Assembly: GCF_905220365.1 (NCBI RefSeq)
Contig: NC_061125.1
Coordinates: 10,495,831-10,559,830 of the forward strand
DNA length: 64,000 nt
Source: Vanessa cardui
Lineage: Eukaryota > Arthropoda > Insecta > Lepidoptera > Nymphalidae
Direction: 5' to 3'
Position numbers and translations under genes: made by a program. This document shows, piece by piece, positions 47,111 to 58,004 of this stretch (position 1 is its first letter; each line of letters starts with the position of its first letter). The notes under the pieces were generated by a model. The model worked only from the letters and a program-made list of their open reading frames with translations. It was not told the DNA's origin and ran no database searches.

Positions 47111-48090
47111 AATGTAAAATATACAATATCATTATTATACCTTGTTATATATCTATTTAAACGATAATCAAAACCCAGAAGCTACATTTATCCATTTAAT
47201 AAATCTAATAACGCAAAGATACATTAAAGTTCGTATGTAAATTTATAACAAACTACGAAAGGCAATTACCAGTAAGCGATAAAGCCGTGTTCGAATTCAG
47301 ATCTCTCAAAGTGGCAATTACCACAAAAAGGCAAAAGTGACAACCCTAAGCCCTAAGGAAATTAAAGATTCTATCCGCTATAACTTAATCCCTCAATAGT
47401 AAGCTGGAAAATTGCAAATTAAAATCTACATCCTCCAATGCAAAACCATTTGAAACACCCACAATTAAGGTTTATTTTTCAATGGTATCTGTAACTATGA
47501 GGTATCAGATAAAAACGCTGATTCGCTAACGGAGGGTCTAGATGGGTTCAATTAATTAAGGATGCCTGTATGGACGTTATCGAGAGGTTTTGCTGTGGTT
47601 TTTAACAGAAAATAAAAAAGAGTAAATGGAAAGAATGATTAATAACTCTTTAATTGTAAACAGGGGGCGTGGTTTGATGAAGTTATTTAAATCTAAAGCG
47701 ATTTTCTCAATATTATATTGGAGATAAAATGAAAGCAATGATAATTTTATCTTTACGTCTATGTATAATATCAATGAATAGAATACTTGAGATCATAAAT
47801 AACCTTTCCCATAAAGATCGTCGTGAAGTTCGTACAGGTCGTTGCAGCAAAGCTCTAAACTGGAAAATTTTGGTTGCCAAGGCAAAGCGATATGAATATT
47901 TGGCAGTGCTACACCATAAAAACGGTGCAACACAACTGAACAAATATAACCGCGTATGAAAAAGCTATACATCATATTTGTAACACACACACACATACCC
48001 AATCAGACAACAACAAGTTATTTTTTTTTAAATAAAGCAAAATGCAAATGTATTGTCTATGAGGAAATTTGATTAACATAAATATAATTA
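47111..48090. other. Unique DNA with block at 47520-47690
   Basis: Block: tgtaaacagggggcgtggtt, with a Fox-type TGTAAACA and a KLF-type GGGGCGTGG site. The overlapping ORFs at 47577-48002 on both strands are short and I see no domain in them. Confidence 0.3.
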
Positions 48091-48232
48091 GCTAAGATGG
48101 CCCGGTGGATAAAAAACGTGCGTCTTAACCGATGATTACTGAATAAATCAAAGAAAATATCACTGAAATTTTGTATGCTTAATTTGTGTTTATAAGTATT
48201 ATTCGGTGGTATATGAAACATCATAATGAAAC
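48091..48232 (+). mobile_element. SINE-A fragment, diverged
   Basis: It reads gctaagatggcccggtggat, gtgcgtcttaaccgatgat and tatgcttaatttgtgtttat; the B box and tail are lost. Confidence 0.6.
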
Positions 48233-48670
48233 ACATAATCATAAGGTAGTTTACCAATGAAAAGAGAAAATGTGAGAATTTTCAGTACAAAACATTTTAT
48301 TATAATAATTTCTAATATAAAAGTTGTTGTAATAAATAATCTAAATAGAGAATCGGTAATAAAAGATTAATAAACTGTTACTACAATTTACAATACTTTT
48401 GTTATAAAAGTAACATATTTATGTACTAAGGCAAGAGTAATAAAATATACCGCGAAGAAACACAAAACGAAAATACACAACCATTCAAAAATGTAAATAC
48501 AATGATTCAACTTTGTGGTATTTAATACTTACATTTAAATTAATTTATGTACACACATTTTATGTTATGTATATATTATTTTATACTTACACATGTTTAC
48601 AGGGACCGCGGTCCCAGAATATATACTAGGTCCTAAAAATATTTATTACTCAATTTGAATATCAAAAAAC
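48233..48670. other. Unique AT-rich DNA
   Basis: Nothing recognised. Confidence 0.4.
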
Positions 48671-48692
48671 TATATATATATATATATATATT
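48671..48692. repeat. (AT)n microsatellite
   Basis: About eleven AT dinucleotides at the 3' boundary of repeat G. Confidence 0.85.
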
Positions 48693-48890
48693 ATAAATGT
48701 GAAAGTAACTCTGTTTCTCTGTCGCTCTTTCACGACTAACACGCTTAACCTAATTTGGTATGAAGCAAACTTGAACAAAGAAGTAGCAGAAGAAATCAGA
48801 ATTTTCAAAAAAGGACATACTAGGCTACTTTTTTTGTCTAACACATGACAACCAACACCAAACTAGATCGAAGCCGCGGACGACTGTTAG
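48693..48890 (-). repeat. Repeat G, copy 4
   Basis: Plus strand: ataaatgtgaaagtaactct, tctgtcgctctttcacgact, atttggtatgaagcaaactt, actaggctactttttttgtc and agccgcggacgactgttag, the inverse of repeat G. Confidence 0.65.
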
Positions 48891-49302
48891 TGTAGACACA
48901 AAATTTTAAATGAAAATGAGGACTGCTTTTCTATCGCTATTAGCATATACGAAATTCAGCGAGAGAGCTAACAAAACATTTAGTTTCCGTTTTTCGCATT
49001 CCACGCTTGAGATGCATCTGTTACAGTCTTTTTGCAACTTTGTCAAATTTCGGAAGGCAACGGCAGCTGTATTTTGTTCACTGCAAGAAACAACTTATAC
49101 CAGAGAATTTAGTGCAACACAGTTTCTTTCTCAGTTGAACTATAATTAAAATGCGTTATATTGTGAATAAAAAATAATATTTCTTGTTATTAGTAGAACT
49201 TTGTTAAAGAAGCGCAGACCACGATATTGTAATATAAAAGAAACTATGCGACACTTACTATAAAAATTATAACATTACAAGGTTACGCATTCGCAAATTT
49301 CA
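48891..49302. other. Unique DNA
   Basis: The plus-strand ORF at 48910-49149 (79 codons) starts MKMRTAFLSLLAYTKF. The start is hydrophobic, but there is no convincing signal cleavage site and no domain. I treat it as chance. Confidence 0.3.
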
Positions 49303-49679
49303 GAATCAAAATATACTTTATTCAACTAGGCTCTTGCAAGCACTTTTGAATCATCATTTGACAAATTACATTAAGTGAAGCTACCACCGATTCGAAACGA
49401 ATCAGTAGCTACTGTTTTTTAACATTTAAAAACAAAAAGTCATGTTAGTTAAATATTTATGTGTGGAGCAGAGATGGCCCAGTGGTTAGAATGCGTGCAT
49501 CTTAACTGATGATAACGGGTTCCTAGGCTATAGAAATTCTGCCACATGTGTATTCCACCAACCCGCATTGGATCAGCGTGGTGGAAAACAAACAAACAAA
49601 CAAAGGGAGAGGAGGCCTTTAGCCCAGAAGTGGGAATTCACAGGCTGTTGTTGTTGTTGTTAAGTGGAAGTCAACAAGT
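49303..49679 (-). mobile_element. LINE-C 3' end (copy e) split by a SINE
   Basis: Left part 49303-49455 (aatcaaaatatactttattc, aagctaccaccgattcgaa, gtcatgttagttaaata) and right part 49662-49679 (aagtggaagtcaacaagt) are consecutive in other copies. The SINE at 49466-49661 lies between them. Confidence 0.7.
49466..49661 (+). mobile_element. SINE-A nested in LINE-C, internally deleted
   Basis: It reads gagcagagatggcccagtgg, gcgtgcatcttaactgatga, then jumps from gggttcctagg to ctatagaaattctgccac, then ccgcattggatcagcgtggt, gga followed by an (AAAC)n patch, agaggaggcctttagcccag and a (GTT)n tail. The body between the B box and the gaaattctgcc region is missing. Confidence 0.75.
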
Positions 49680-49870
49680 GTTGTCAATACACCAACAACT
49701 TAGGGAACTAAGATGTTATATCCCGTTTGCCTATAGTTACACTGGATTACTCAACTTTTAATACGGAATAGAAAACTACCAAGCTATGTGATGATAAAAT
49801 ATGCATTTAGTGGGTGATACTTAGGTAGGTTGTTCTGGGTAGACAGGCTTCCACAAAACCCTACAACTCT
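49680..49870 (-). mobile_element. Repeat B fragment, diverged
   Basis: Plus strand: gaactaagatgttatatccc, gcctatagttacactggatt, agtgggtgatacttagg and gacaggcttccacaaaaccc. The 3' end is missing. Confidence 0.5.
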
Positions 49871-51181
49871 ATCGCTAAGAAAATAGTTAACTAAAAAGTG
49901 TCTGCAAATTATAATTCCATCCTTCCCTCCAACATTATTCCGTAAGATATGATTTCTTTAAACAAACAGTGAAAATAAAAAAAGAAAATATAAACTCACG
50001 ACTTTTTCACTGGCCATTAATGTTTTTTTCTAATTCAAATATTTTATTTTCTTCATGTGCCCTTATTAACATACCATTATTATTAATTCACTTTTAAATG
50101 AATCAAATGTTTATTTCAAATTAAACCTCAGCTAAGCCTTCATTTGTAGTCCCAGACAATCTTAAATAAAGCAATCGACACATGAAGGACGACTGTATAA
50201 TAAATACACAAAGCGCTTTATATAAAAGAGACCTAGACATAAAGTATTCTATCCAATCAACACTAAAAACGATAGAGGAGTTTTATTTTGTCAGTATCTT
50301 TTTACGAGGTCTACGTGCGATATTTTTTTCTACGACTTAAGAAGAAAATCTAGTATTATGAAACTGTTTTATTACACACTTTACGATTTAAGATATTACT
50401 AAACTAATTAACAATAAACTTTATCTCCTAATAAAAATAATTTAAGAGGTATGTAATTTTTTTTAAAAGGAAAGCGATCAAAGAGCTGGTCATCAACCGT
50501 ACCCAATTGATTTCGAATATTTTCGTATTTGTTTGAAAGGTGATTTGATCGAGATACCCAAGTTATTATAGTTACCAAAAGGATGGGAGTATATGATCGT
50601 ATATAATCGATTCAATATTTTGTAACTTAAATAATATTACAGTGACATGATAACACACATCAAAATGTCCAAGCAGAAATCAGTAGGTTCCCAATCTCCA
50701 GCTTATAGTAAAAGGTATGTTTGAGCTCATAGGTATGATCAAAATGACTCGGTTATAATTTTGTTGAGTGTTTTCCTCTTACCTATATCGGTTTATTTTA
50801 CTTTAAGGGTCTCATATTAGCTAAATGCAATTTTCATTGTATATTCTAAAATGAGCAACAAAGTTTGTAACAGAATTGTATAGCAGATCACTTCCACGCC
50901 GATTATCTAATCATAACTCAGAGTTATCTTGTACAAGATTGCCGAAACCAGCCGGCACGTAACGCCTAACAAAGGGATCATAAAATCTGCAAGTGTTAAA
51001 CAATGTTATCAACCTAAAGTATCGTGTAGCTCGCGCCCTAAATTTTCAACTAAAGAAAGTTGGTTGTGCAGTGAGTTCTATCAGGGTTTATACACTGTGA
51101 CTTTATTTTATTTAGGTTTTTTTTGTCTATTTTCTATTTAAGATCAAAATATTTAATGATAAAAAAGGGTGAATTTATGAA
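49871..51181. other. Unique AT-rich DNA
   Basis: The plus-strand ORF at 50929-51141 has no domain. No repeat recognised. Confidence 0.4.
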
Positions 51182-51358
51182 GGTTTTTTTATGGTATAGG
51201 TTGGCGGACGAGCACATGGTGGCCCTTAATGGTAAGTTGTCACCATCACCCATAGACAATGAAGCTGTACGAAATATTAAGTATTCCTCACATCGTCAAT
51301 GTGCCACCAGCCTTGAGAACTAAGATGTTATGTCCTTTGAGTCTGTAGTTACACTGGT
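51182..51358 (-). mobile_element. Repeat B 3' part
   Basis: Plus strand: ggtttttttatggtataggt, tggcggacgagcacatggt, ccatcacccatagacaatga, tcacatcgtcaatgtgccac and tgagtctgtagttacactgg. The 5' third is missing. Confidence 0.7.
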
Positions 51359-51927
51359 ATTCGTTAATTTTCAATAAATTTAACTATATTATATTGCACA
51401 CTGAATATAAGTTCTTTAAAAAAAAAAATTACTGATCTTGCAATCTTAAAGTAAAGTTTATTTAATTTTTAAGAAATATATTTAAGTAGTATCAGCTAAA
51501 AACTTAACCAATTCACGCAGAAACATAATTCAAAATCAACAAGTCTTACTGGCTGGAGAATCCACAACTTTTTTTTCTATTTATGTCAATTTTAACATCA
51601 ATTTGTTTCATATTACCGACCCACAATAAATTATTATTATTTGATACCATCTAAATTACCATTATAGTGTTAAATAGGCTGTTGATCTAATTGTGAAATC
51701 TGAAATAATTTTGTCCGTAATAATATAAAATTATAATGAACATGATATATTAACGGTTTCGGAAATAGGTTATACAATCCAATATATAGTTGGATATATT
51801 TCAAGTTTTGGTCCTAAAGTCAAAGCAACATGATGGCGATTCGTACAAATGTTTAATATATGTATATTATACGATACTCGAGTAGAAACTCCAGTCCGAT
51901 CCAGGTTTCGAATGAATGAAAAGGGCT
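51359..51927. other. Unique AT-rich DNA
   Basis: Nothing recognised. Confidence 0.4.
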
Positions 51928-52315
51928 TTACTCAGAGTCTACGAACTCCACGTGGTAACTCTTAGTGGCGTTTGGGTCTTCAGTAGAACCAGCCGCGGGG
52001 TACGCATTTGGTCTATGGTACTCAACAGTTTTTAGTGCAAGTTCAACTTGTCGAGAAGAGTGGAAGTCTTGGCAGTGAGGTTCTGTAATTCTTCAATAAG
52101 GTTTTATTAAAGTTTTATATTGTAAAAGTGCATTTCTATACTATATCTGTGCACCAACCGCTTTCAGAAGCTCTACTAGAATTCCATCGTCACCGTTGAG
52201 ATAGAGTTCCTTGTCCGGGCTATCTTTATTGTAATGCTGTAAAAGTATTGCTCTCATACCTGATGCACATGTATGTGTGTATAGAACTTCCGGATACCAA
52301 CCACCTCCTGCCACC
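51928..52315 (-). other. Unidentified coding-like patch, possible terminal exons
   Basis: Minus-strand frame A, from about 52315 to 52155, encodes a peptide containing GGGWYPEVLYTHTCASGM and ELYLNGDDGILVELLKAV. Frame B, 52082 to 51928, encodes QVELALKTVEYHRPN and KSYHVEFVDSE and ends in TAA. A 72-base gap (52154-52083) begins GTGCAC and ends ATTACAG on the minus strand. Splicing it out leaves one base upstream and two downstream, so the two frames join in phase. GC is higher than in the flanks. I do not recognise the family. No acceptor upstream of frame A is convincing, and two stops lie just 5'. It could be two real exons, a decayed gene or chance. Confidence 0.3.
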
Positions 52316-52972
52316 ATGTCACAGTTATTACGAAGGTTTTGTCACATAAATCACAAGGAATTTACAGTATAATCGCCACACTTAGCAAGCGAGCTGGCTA
52401 TCGCGTTAAGATGGTAATGGTACTTAGAGAGACACATCTATCCGACCTTCTTTATTCATTATCCAGGGACAACTTTAATGACTTTATCATTGGATAGGTG
52501 GTCATAATTGCTGACACCTCCACTGTATATACATAATATTCCAAGTTGAAAATCAAATATTTCAGACTGGAAAAAAATAGACTAGTAATTTTTCGTTTTG
52601 TTTTTTTTTTTTTTAAACCTGCTATGTATGAGTCTTAATCTTTCACGAAATACTAACTTTGCAAGCGGTTAACGTTACACTTAATTGTGGTAAAACCAAA
52701 GTTTTCCAGGCGATAACGCCGGGTATTCATAAAGTTTTATACGTATACAACTCAAAACTTTACTTAAATAATTTATAATTCATATGTGCCGTTTATATCG
52801 TAGAGGAAGATGGAGGGTATTCTTAATTAACAAAATAATATTTGTCGCAATTGTATGGTACTTAAAATACTGATAGGAGAGGATCACTAGGTTCGGAAGT
52901 AATTACTTTAAACGTAACCGAAAATACATTACACGTACATTACACATGTAGTCATTAAATTAAATATACTGA
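52316..52972. other. Unique DNA, possible continuation of the coding-like patch
   Basis: Minus-strand frames at 52345-52445 (CLSKYHYHLNAIASSL) and 52455-52520 (GGVSNYDHLSNDKVIK) also read as protein-like but are separated by stops. I cannot connect them by convincing splice sites. Confidence 0.2.
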
Positions 52973-53184
52973 ACTGAGATGGCCCAGTGGTTAGAACGCG
53001 TGCTTCCTAACCAATTATTTCGGTTCAAATCCAGGCAAGCACCACTATGTATATGTGCTTTGTGTTTATAATTTATCTCGTGCTCGGCGGTAAATCGAAA
53101 CATTGTGAGGAAACCTGCATGTCTCTAATTTCTTGAAAATTCTGCCACATGTGCGTTCCACCAACTCGCATTGGAACACAGCGC
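52973..53184 (+). mobile_element. SINE-A, 3'-truncated
   Basis: It reads aactgagatggcccagtggt, tagaacgcgtgcttcctaac, cggttcaaatccaggcaag, ctcgtgctcggcggtaaatc, attgtgaggaaacctgcatg and ccaactcgcattggaacaca, then loses similarity before the tail. Confidence 0.75.
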
Positions 53185-54250
53185 AGCGATCTCAATCTAG
53201 AGAATCTAATAGACGCGTCAATAAAGTTTTCTCCTGAAGTAAAAGAAATAATATTATACCACAGATATTATTATATACCGGTATATTACTCTCACCCTTA
53301 AGACTATCAGAATTACTAATGATATATTTTACACCCTAATTTCATCGTATGGCATAGGATGAATGATTAAATATCAAATTATCTTCAGAGTCAGAAATCA
53401 TAAAAACAACTTCAGAGCTATTAAAAGTTTGGTTGATAACATTTTTCTATCCATTACCTACAGTTTCCTTATAGTTCAAAAATTAGCAAACAAATTCAAA
53501 ACATTTTTGCAAAACAATAATAAAATGAAAGCGAGTGCGTCTAGTTTACGGCATCATATTTTGTAGTGACTGCACCGTTGTAAGGGTGCAGTATAAGTTA
53601 AAAGAGACGCGCGATTTATTAATAGTAACTATTATAATATAAAGCTGAGATAGTGTAGTTGATATATACGTAGATCTTATCTAAAAGTTAAAATCCTGGC
53701 CCATACTTGGTCAAGTAAAATACTTTAATTTACGCTGAATGTGATGAAAAAGATATGCATGGCTTTCCACCAACTCTAAATGAAGTTAGTGAATGTGTCT
53801 TCCATTTTTACAGAAAAAATATGTTAAGAAGGACAGGTAACCTATAAGAATGTGATGTGAAACTAAGGAATAAAGATTTTCTTTCTTGTAACGCTTAGGG
53901 CAAAATGGACTTATATTCATGAAACTAGTACTTAAAAGAGAATAATACACAGCGCTCTCTTACACTAACTTTAATTTTATCTCAAGTAAAAATCTTTAAC
54001 AGTTTACCCCTTGTATATATCCTCACTGCACGAAAACTAACATGATTTTTCATTATCTTACTCGTAAGTTCATTAATTAACTTTGTTTCTTACGACGGAA
54101 CATAATTTTATTCCTATAAAGACTTCCTTATATTCATACTTACAAGTCTTGGCACATATTTCACTAATGAAAGTTGAAAACATTTACCGTTAGTACGAAG
54201 TTTATAATACGTGCAAATGGCAGTATATTTTATGTATTAATCAGACAAAT
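53185..54250. other. Unique AT-rich DNA
   Basis: It includes an 8-bp stem (actgcacc/ggtgcagt, 53569-53592). The plus-strand ORF at 53363-53566 is Lys/Asn/Phe-rich with no domain. Confidence 0.35.
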
Positions 54251-54296
54251 GGAATATAAAAAATAAGAATGTTGTTCTTATTTTTTTTATAATTCC
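54251..54296. repeat. AT-rich hairpin, about 20 bp
   Basis: Arms ggaatataaaaaataagaa and ttcttattttttttataatt…cc pair around the loop tgttg with about three bulged bases; the innermost 12 bp are perfect. Confidence 0.55.
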
Positions 54297-56559
54297 AAAC
54301 TATATTCTATAAATTTACTTGAACTTCCTTTAAAAATAACCCGATTCTTTGCTGATTTGAGTGTTTCTTTCCGAACCGATGGTAGATTTTAAACAAAACT
54401 AAATAAGATTGAATGCCACGACTTAAAATCTTATTGATTTATTAAGCTGCAAATATAAAAGCAAACGCAGTTTTATGTATATAATTAGATTACTGAAGTG
54501 AAACTAATTCGTTTCACTTAAGAACGATACTATAAAAATAAACGATGCTGCTGATATTCCGTTGTAGAACATCAATAATTAATGTTTATCGCTTTTCCAA
54601 CATTCGATATAACTGTTATCTCGTCTTTTGTATACAACAACAAACAACTTACTGAAAGGTGTTATGAATATAGACAGGAAAAATACAGAGAAAAAATGGT
54701 ACATGGAAAATTTATAGTTAGGTAGTATGAGTGTGCGTATATGAGTTTTATTTTATGAAAACATTACTATTTAAGTCTAAAAATTAACCCAAGCACTATA
54801 ATAGAATAAAAAAATACATTTAGTAGAAGTAATAATATTTTTATATTTAACACTAGAATTTCCTAACCTTTCAGGAAATTTGGTAAAATTTCAAAGAGCT
54901 AGTCACAAAATAAATGTATTCATGCAACAATGCTTGTAGAATGTGAATATTTAATGAGTCGGACTATCCGCGTGGGAAACATAAAACTGTAAATGGACAT
55001 AAAGTAACGTAAAAATGCGCATTTGAGATTAAATTTTATCTCCAACTCATTTCGGAGCACGTGCTAGTTTTAATATAATTTCACAAAAAGTTCCTCTTGA
55101 CGCCGGAAAGTCGGCGTTAGTTCAGATAGCAAACACCAAGCTAACTGTTTACATGTAGAAAAAAAGCCACATTTGGTCGAGTTTAAATTAATTTAGAGAA
55201 TGTTTTTCAACTTATGTTACTGTATTAAAATACAATTCGTTTTTCTCATGGTGAAATCGTCTACGAGGCGTATTTAGAAACGTTCGTACGGACGCTTTTT
55301 TATAAAAAAAAATTAGTTAACTTCGCATGTGTGTGTGACTTCAAAGTTATAGGAACGATTTTAACAACTCGTTACTCGTAATTCAAAATCAACTGTTTTT
55401 GATGTACCTACAGCAAAGATTTGTTAGGCATAATACCTAGTATCCATTCTGATATAAAAATTTCATTAATATGAATTTGATTTAAATCTAAAGGAAAGAA
55501 ATTATTACTAATGGATAGCATGTTACAAAGCTTAGTAATAAAGTAAATTGTAAGCTATAGTACCTAGACAAAATAAAGTTAATTTTATATGAATGATAGT
55601 AACAGAATATACATGTACTCAAAATTAGAAAGTCGATTTCGATTTATTTTAAAATGTCGTATGTATCGATTTGAAACGTTGCAATTTTATACAATTTGGA
55701 TGACAATAATTTTGTACGATTAAGATCATGGCCAATAAGCCAATTCGACTATAAACCGTAGTCGAACTCATCTCAGTCAGCATTCTGTTAGATTTAATTT
55801 CATTCATTCATTGCTCATTCATTTCATTTTCACTCGTAAATGCTCAAAAATCACACAGTGATTAGATTGACAGGATTATTATTTTCTGATACTCACCCTC
55901 GAAATCTACGACGATTATTGTTATCAAGTCAAAATGATAAAGCGATATCTTACCTTTTCATTGAAATTTTACTTGTCTTGGAATATTTAATATTTTTATT
56001 AGGAGAATAAACCTGAGGGAACCTAGCTCAATGTACTATTAATATTTTAGTATGGCACTTTCAAGATTCAATTGTATAGCTTAACAATAGAGCTTATTAG
56101 CTCGTACTATATCTATAGGACAGGGTCTCTCTTGTCTGACGTGTATTAAATGAATCGTGATTAATTATTCACAGTTCGGTACCCAAAGCGACCGCAAGAT
56201 AATTTATGCATTTATAATAAAATAATACGTTTTTGGAGGTTTATAAATTAAATAGATTTATGTTATATAAAGATGTGCATTGTTTTTAGGTAGATTACAA
56301 TTATGTATAGAATACTTTGAGAGACGAATACTATTATTATAAAAATAATTAAATGAGTCATTGTCGTATTTCACATTGAATAAACAAAAGACTGATATAG
56401 GTATCTCGGAAGCATGTTCTATTTTTTAAATGTATATCGATTCGTATATGCATTGTAAGAAAAGCCATCTATATCGAATGATTTTTTCAAATAATATTTT
56501 TATTCCAAAACAAAACTCAAACCGTTAACAGAATAGGAGGAAAGTAATGGCATATTTAG
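54297..56559. other. Unique DNA with block at 55020-55180
   Basis: The sequence at 54350-54400 (gtttctttccgaaccgatgg) may be a scrap of LINE-C. The block at 55020-55180 contains the palindromic E-box agcacgtgct and an acgccg-gaaagt-cggcgt stem. No exon. A 9-bp stem lies at 54496-54519. Confidence 0.3.
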
Positions 56560-56765
56560 TTTTTTAATATGTGTTCGTAGATAAGCAAATAGGCAATCAG
56601 ACGGTAAGTGATCACCACCAGTGGCCCCCTACGAAATATTTATTTATGTATCTATCTATCGAGGTTAAGTTGCGACTGTGGGACACAACGACACAAAGTT
56701 TTGTTGTTTGGTACTAAAACATGTGATGAGTTGGTGTTACCAACCTAAATACCCTTATAGTAAAG
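56560..56765 (-). mobile_element. Repeat B, degraded
   Basis: Plus strand: gtgttcgtagataagcaaat, aggcaatcagacggtaagtg, atcaccaccagtg and atgtgatgagttggtgtta keep the order of repeat B with many changes. Confidence 0.4.
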
Positions 56766-56969
56766 TTACTGTGTGTACTGTGAATTTTGCCAATATGTGA
56801 ATGCTTATTTTTACCAAAACAAATTAACTTTAAACACTTACTAACTTTCTTTAATTTATAGGCATATAAGTTTTTTAAAATGTTTTAGTATAACTTAAAT
56901 TCAAATTTTGTTGATAAAAATTGAAATTCTTACAAAAATATATTACTAATATAATATATATAATTATAT

Positions 56970-57014
56970 AACCTTAGAAATTATCGTATAATATTTACGA
57001 TAATTTCTAAGGTT
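56970..57014. repeat. Perfect 19-bp hairpin
   Basis: Arms aaccttagaaattatcgta (56970-56988) and tacgataatttctaaggtt (56996-57014) are exact reverse complements around the 7-base loop taatatt. A repeat B 3' end fragment begins immediately after. Confidence 0.85.
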
Positions 57015-57085
57015 AATGGTGACTAGTTACCATCAGAGATCACTTTGGACTAGATGGACCCTATCTATTACATAAAAATAGATAA
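57015..57085 (+). mobile_element. Repeat B 3' end fragment
   Basis: aatggtgactagttaccatc, then ttggactagatgg and ctattacataaaaatag resemble the terminal 70 bases of repeat B/LINE-D. Confidence 0.4.
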
Positions 57086-57686
57086 AAGCTAAACTATTCC
57101 GTAAAACTTACGAATAGAAAATTCTCCTCCAGCAATTTATTACTTAGAATATAATTATTTAATATATTATGAAGTTAAACAAAATTATTTTATGAGATCT
57201 ATTTTACACCCACATCATACCAGCTGAAGGGTTAAATAGTGAGGATCGAAACAGCTTTATTAATTAAACAAACAGCCCATAAAATATTTCGCAACGCAAT
57301 TTTACTTCAAAACAAATTTACTTAGTTTAAGAAATTTTGACGCTCGTGTATCAAACTTTTCTAATATAATTTCAAAGTAGCGCCAATCTGCTCTTTTAAT
57401 TAATATGTCGTAGGAATTTGACCCAGTAGCCATAACATGCGGGTCGTATCTAAATATCACAGGTTCGATACCGGACATTCAAAATAATAAGTGCTCATGT
57501 ATAAAAACGGTTTTCTTTTTAGTGAAATTAGATAAAGAAACTGTTTTCTAACATAAAACTGAGATGTTGATAGGAAACTTACTCGTATATTATTTGCTGA
57601 GATGCATTGCTGAGCGACTCGCAGTGGTGGGGAGTTCGGCGAGGGTTTTGACTTACGATGTTAGGGAAATATGCTTCTTCTGTATA
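57086..57686. other. Unique DNA with a weak tRNA-like trace
   Basis: 57415-57475 carries gacccagtagccataaca and a B box caggttcgatacc; it may be an old SINE head, but the body is not recognisable. Confidence 0.3.
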
Positions 57687-57716
57687 TACCTACTTACTTG
57701 CTTACTTACTTACTTG
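57687..57716. repeat. (CTTA)n microsatellite
   Basis: ctacttacttgcttacttac and following bases give about six CTTA units, directly at the 5' end of the next repeat B copy. Confidence 0.75.
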
Positions 57717-58004
57717 GTGGTAGAGCTTTGTGCAAGCCCGCCTAGATAGGTACCACCCACTCATCAGATATTTTACCGCTAAACAACAGTACGCAGTATG
57801 GTTGTGTTCCGGTTTGAAGGGTGAGTGAGCCAGTGTAATTACAGGTACAAGGAACATAGCATCTTAGTTCCCAAGGTTGATGGCGCATTAACGATGTAAG
57901 GAATAGTTAATATTTCATACAGCGTCATTGTCTATGGGTGATGGTGACCACTTACCATCAGGTGGCCCATATGCTCGTCCGCCAATCTATACCATAAAAA
58001 AAAC
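57713..58004 (+). mobile_element. Repeat B, full length
   Basis: It reads cttggtggtagagctttgtg, caagcccgcctagataggta, ggttgtgttccggtttgaag, ggtgagtgagccagtgtaat, ttcccaaggttgatggcgca, tgtctatgggtgatggtgac, cacttaccatcaggtggccc and gtccgccaatctataccata, then eight A. This copy shows the true 5'-to-3' orientation and poly-A end. Confidence 0.75.

Noticed and set aside
48910..49149. 79-codon ORF as a small secreted protein
   Set aside because: The N-terminus is only mildly hydrophobic, no cleavage site or cysteine pattern is present, and there is no supporting context.
52149..52315. SG…N followed by NGDDG in the minus-strand peptide, reminiscent of viral RNA-dependent RNA polymerase motifs B and C
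   Set aside because: The B-to-C spacing (about 24 residues) is shorter than I would expect for dsRNA-virus polymerases, no motif A aspartates are visible upstream, and the tripeptide alone is common. Not called as an endogenous viral element.
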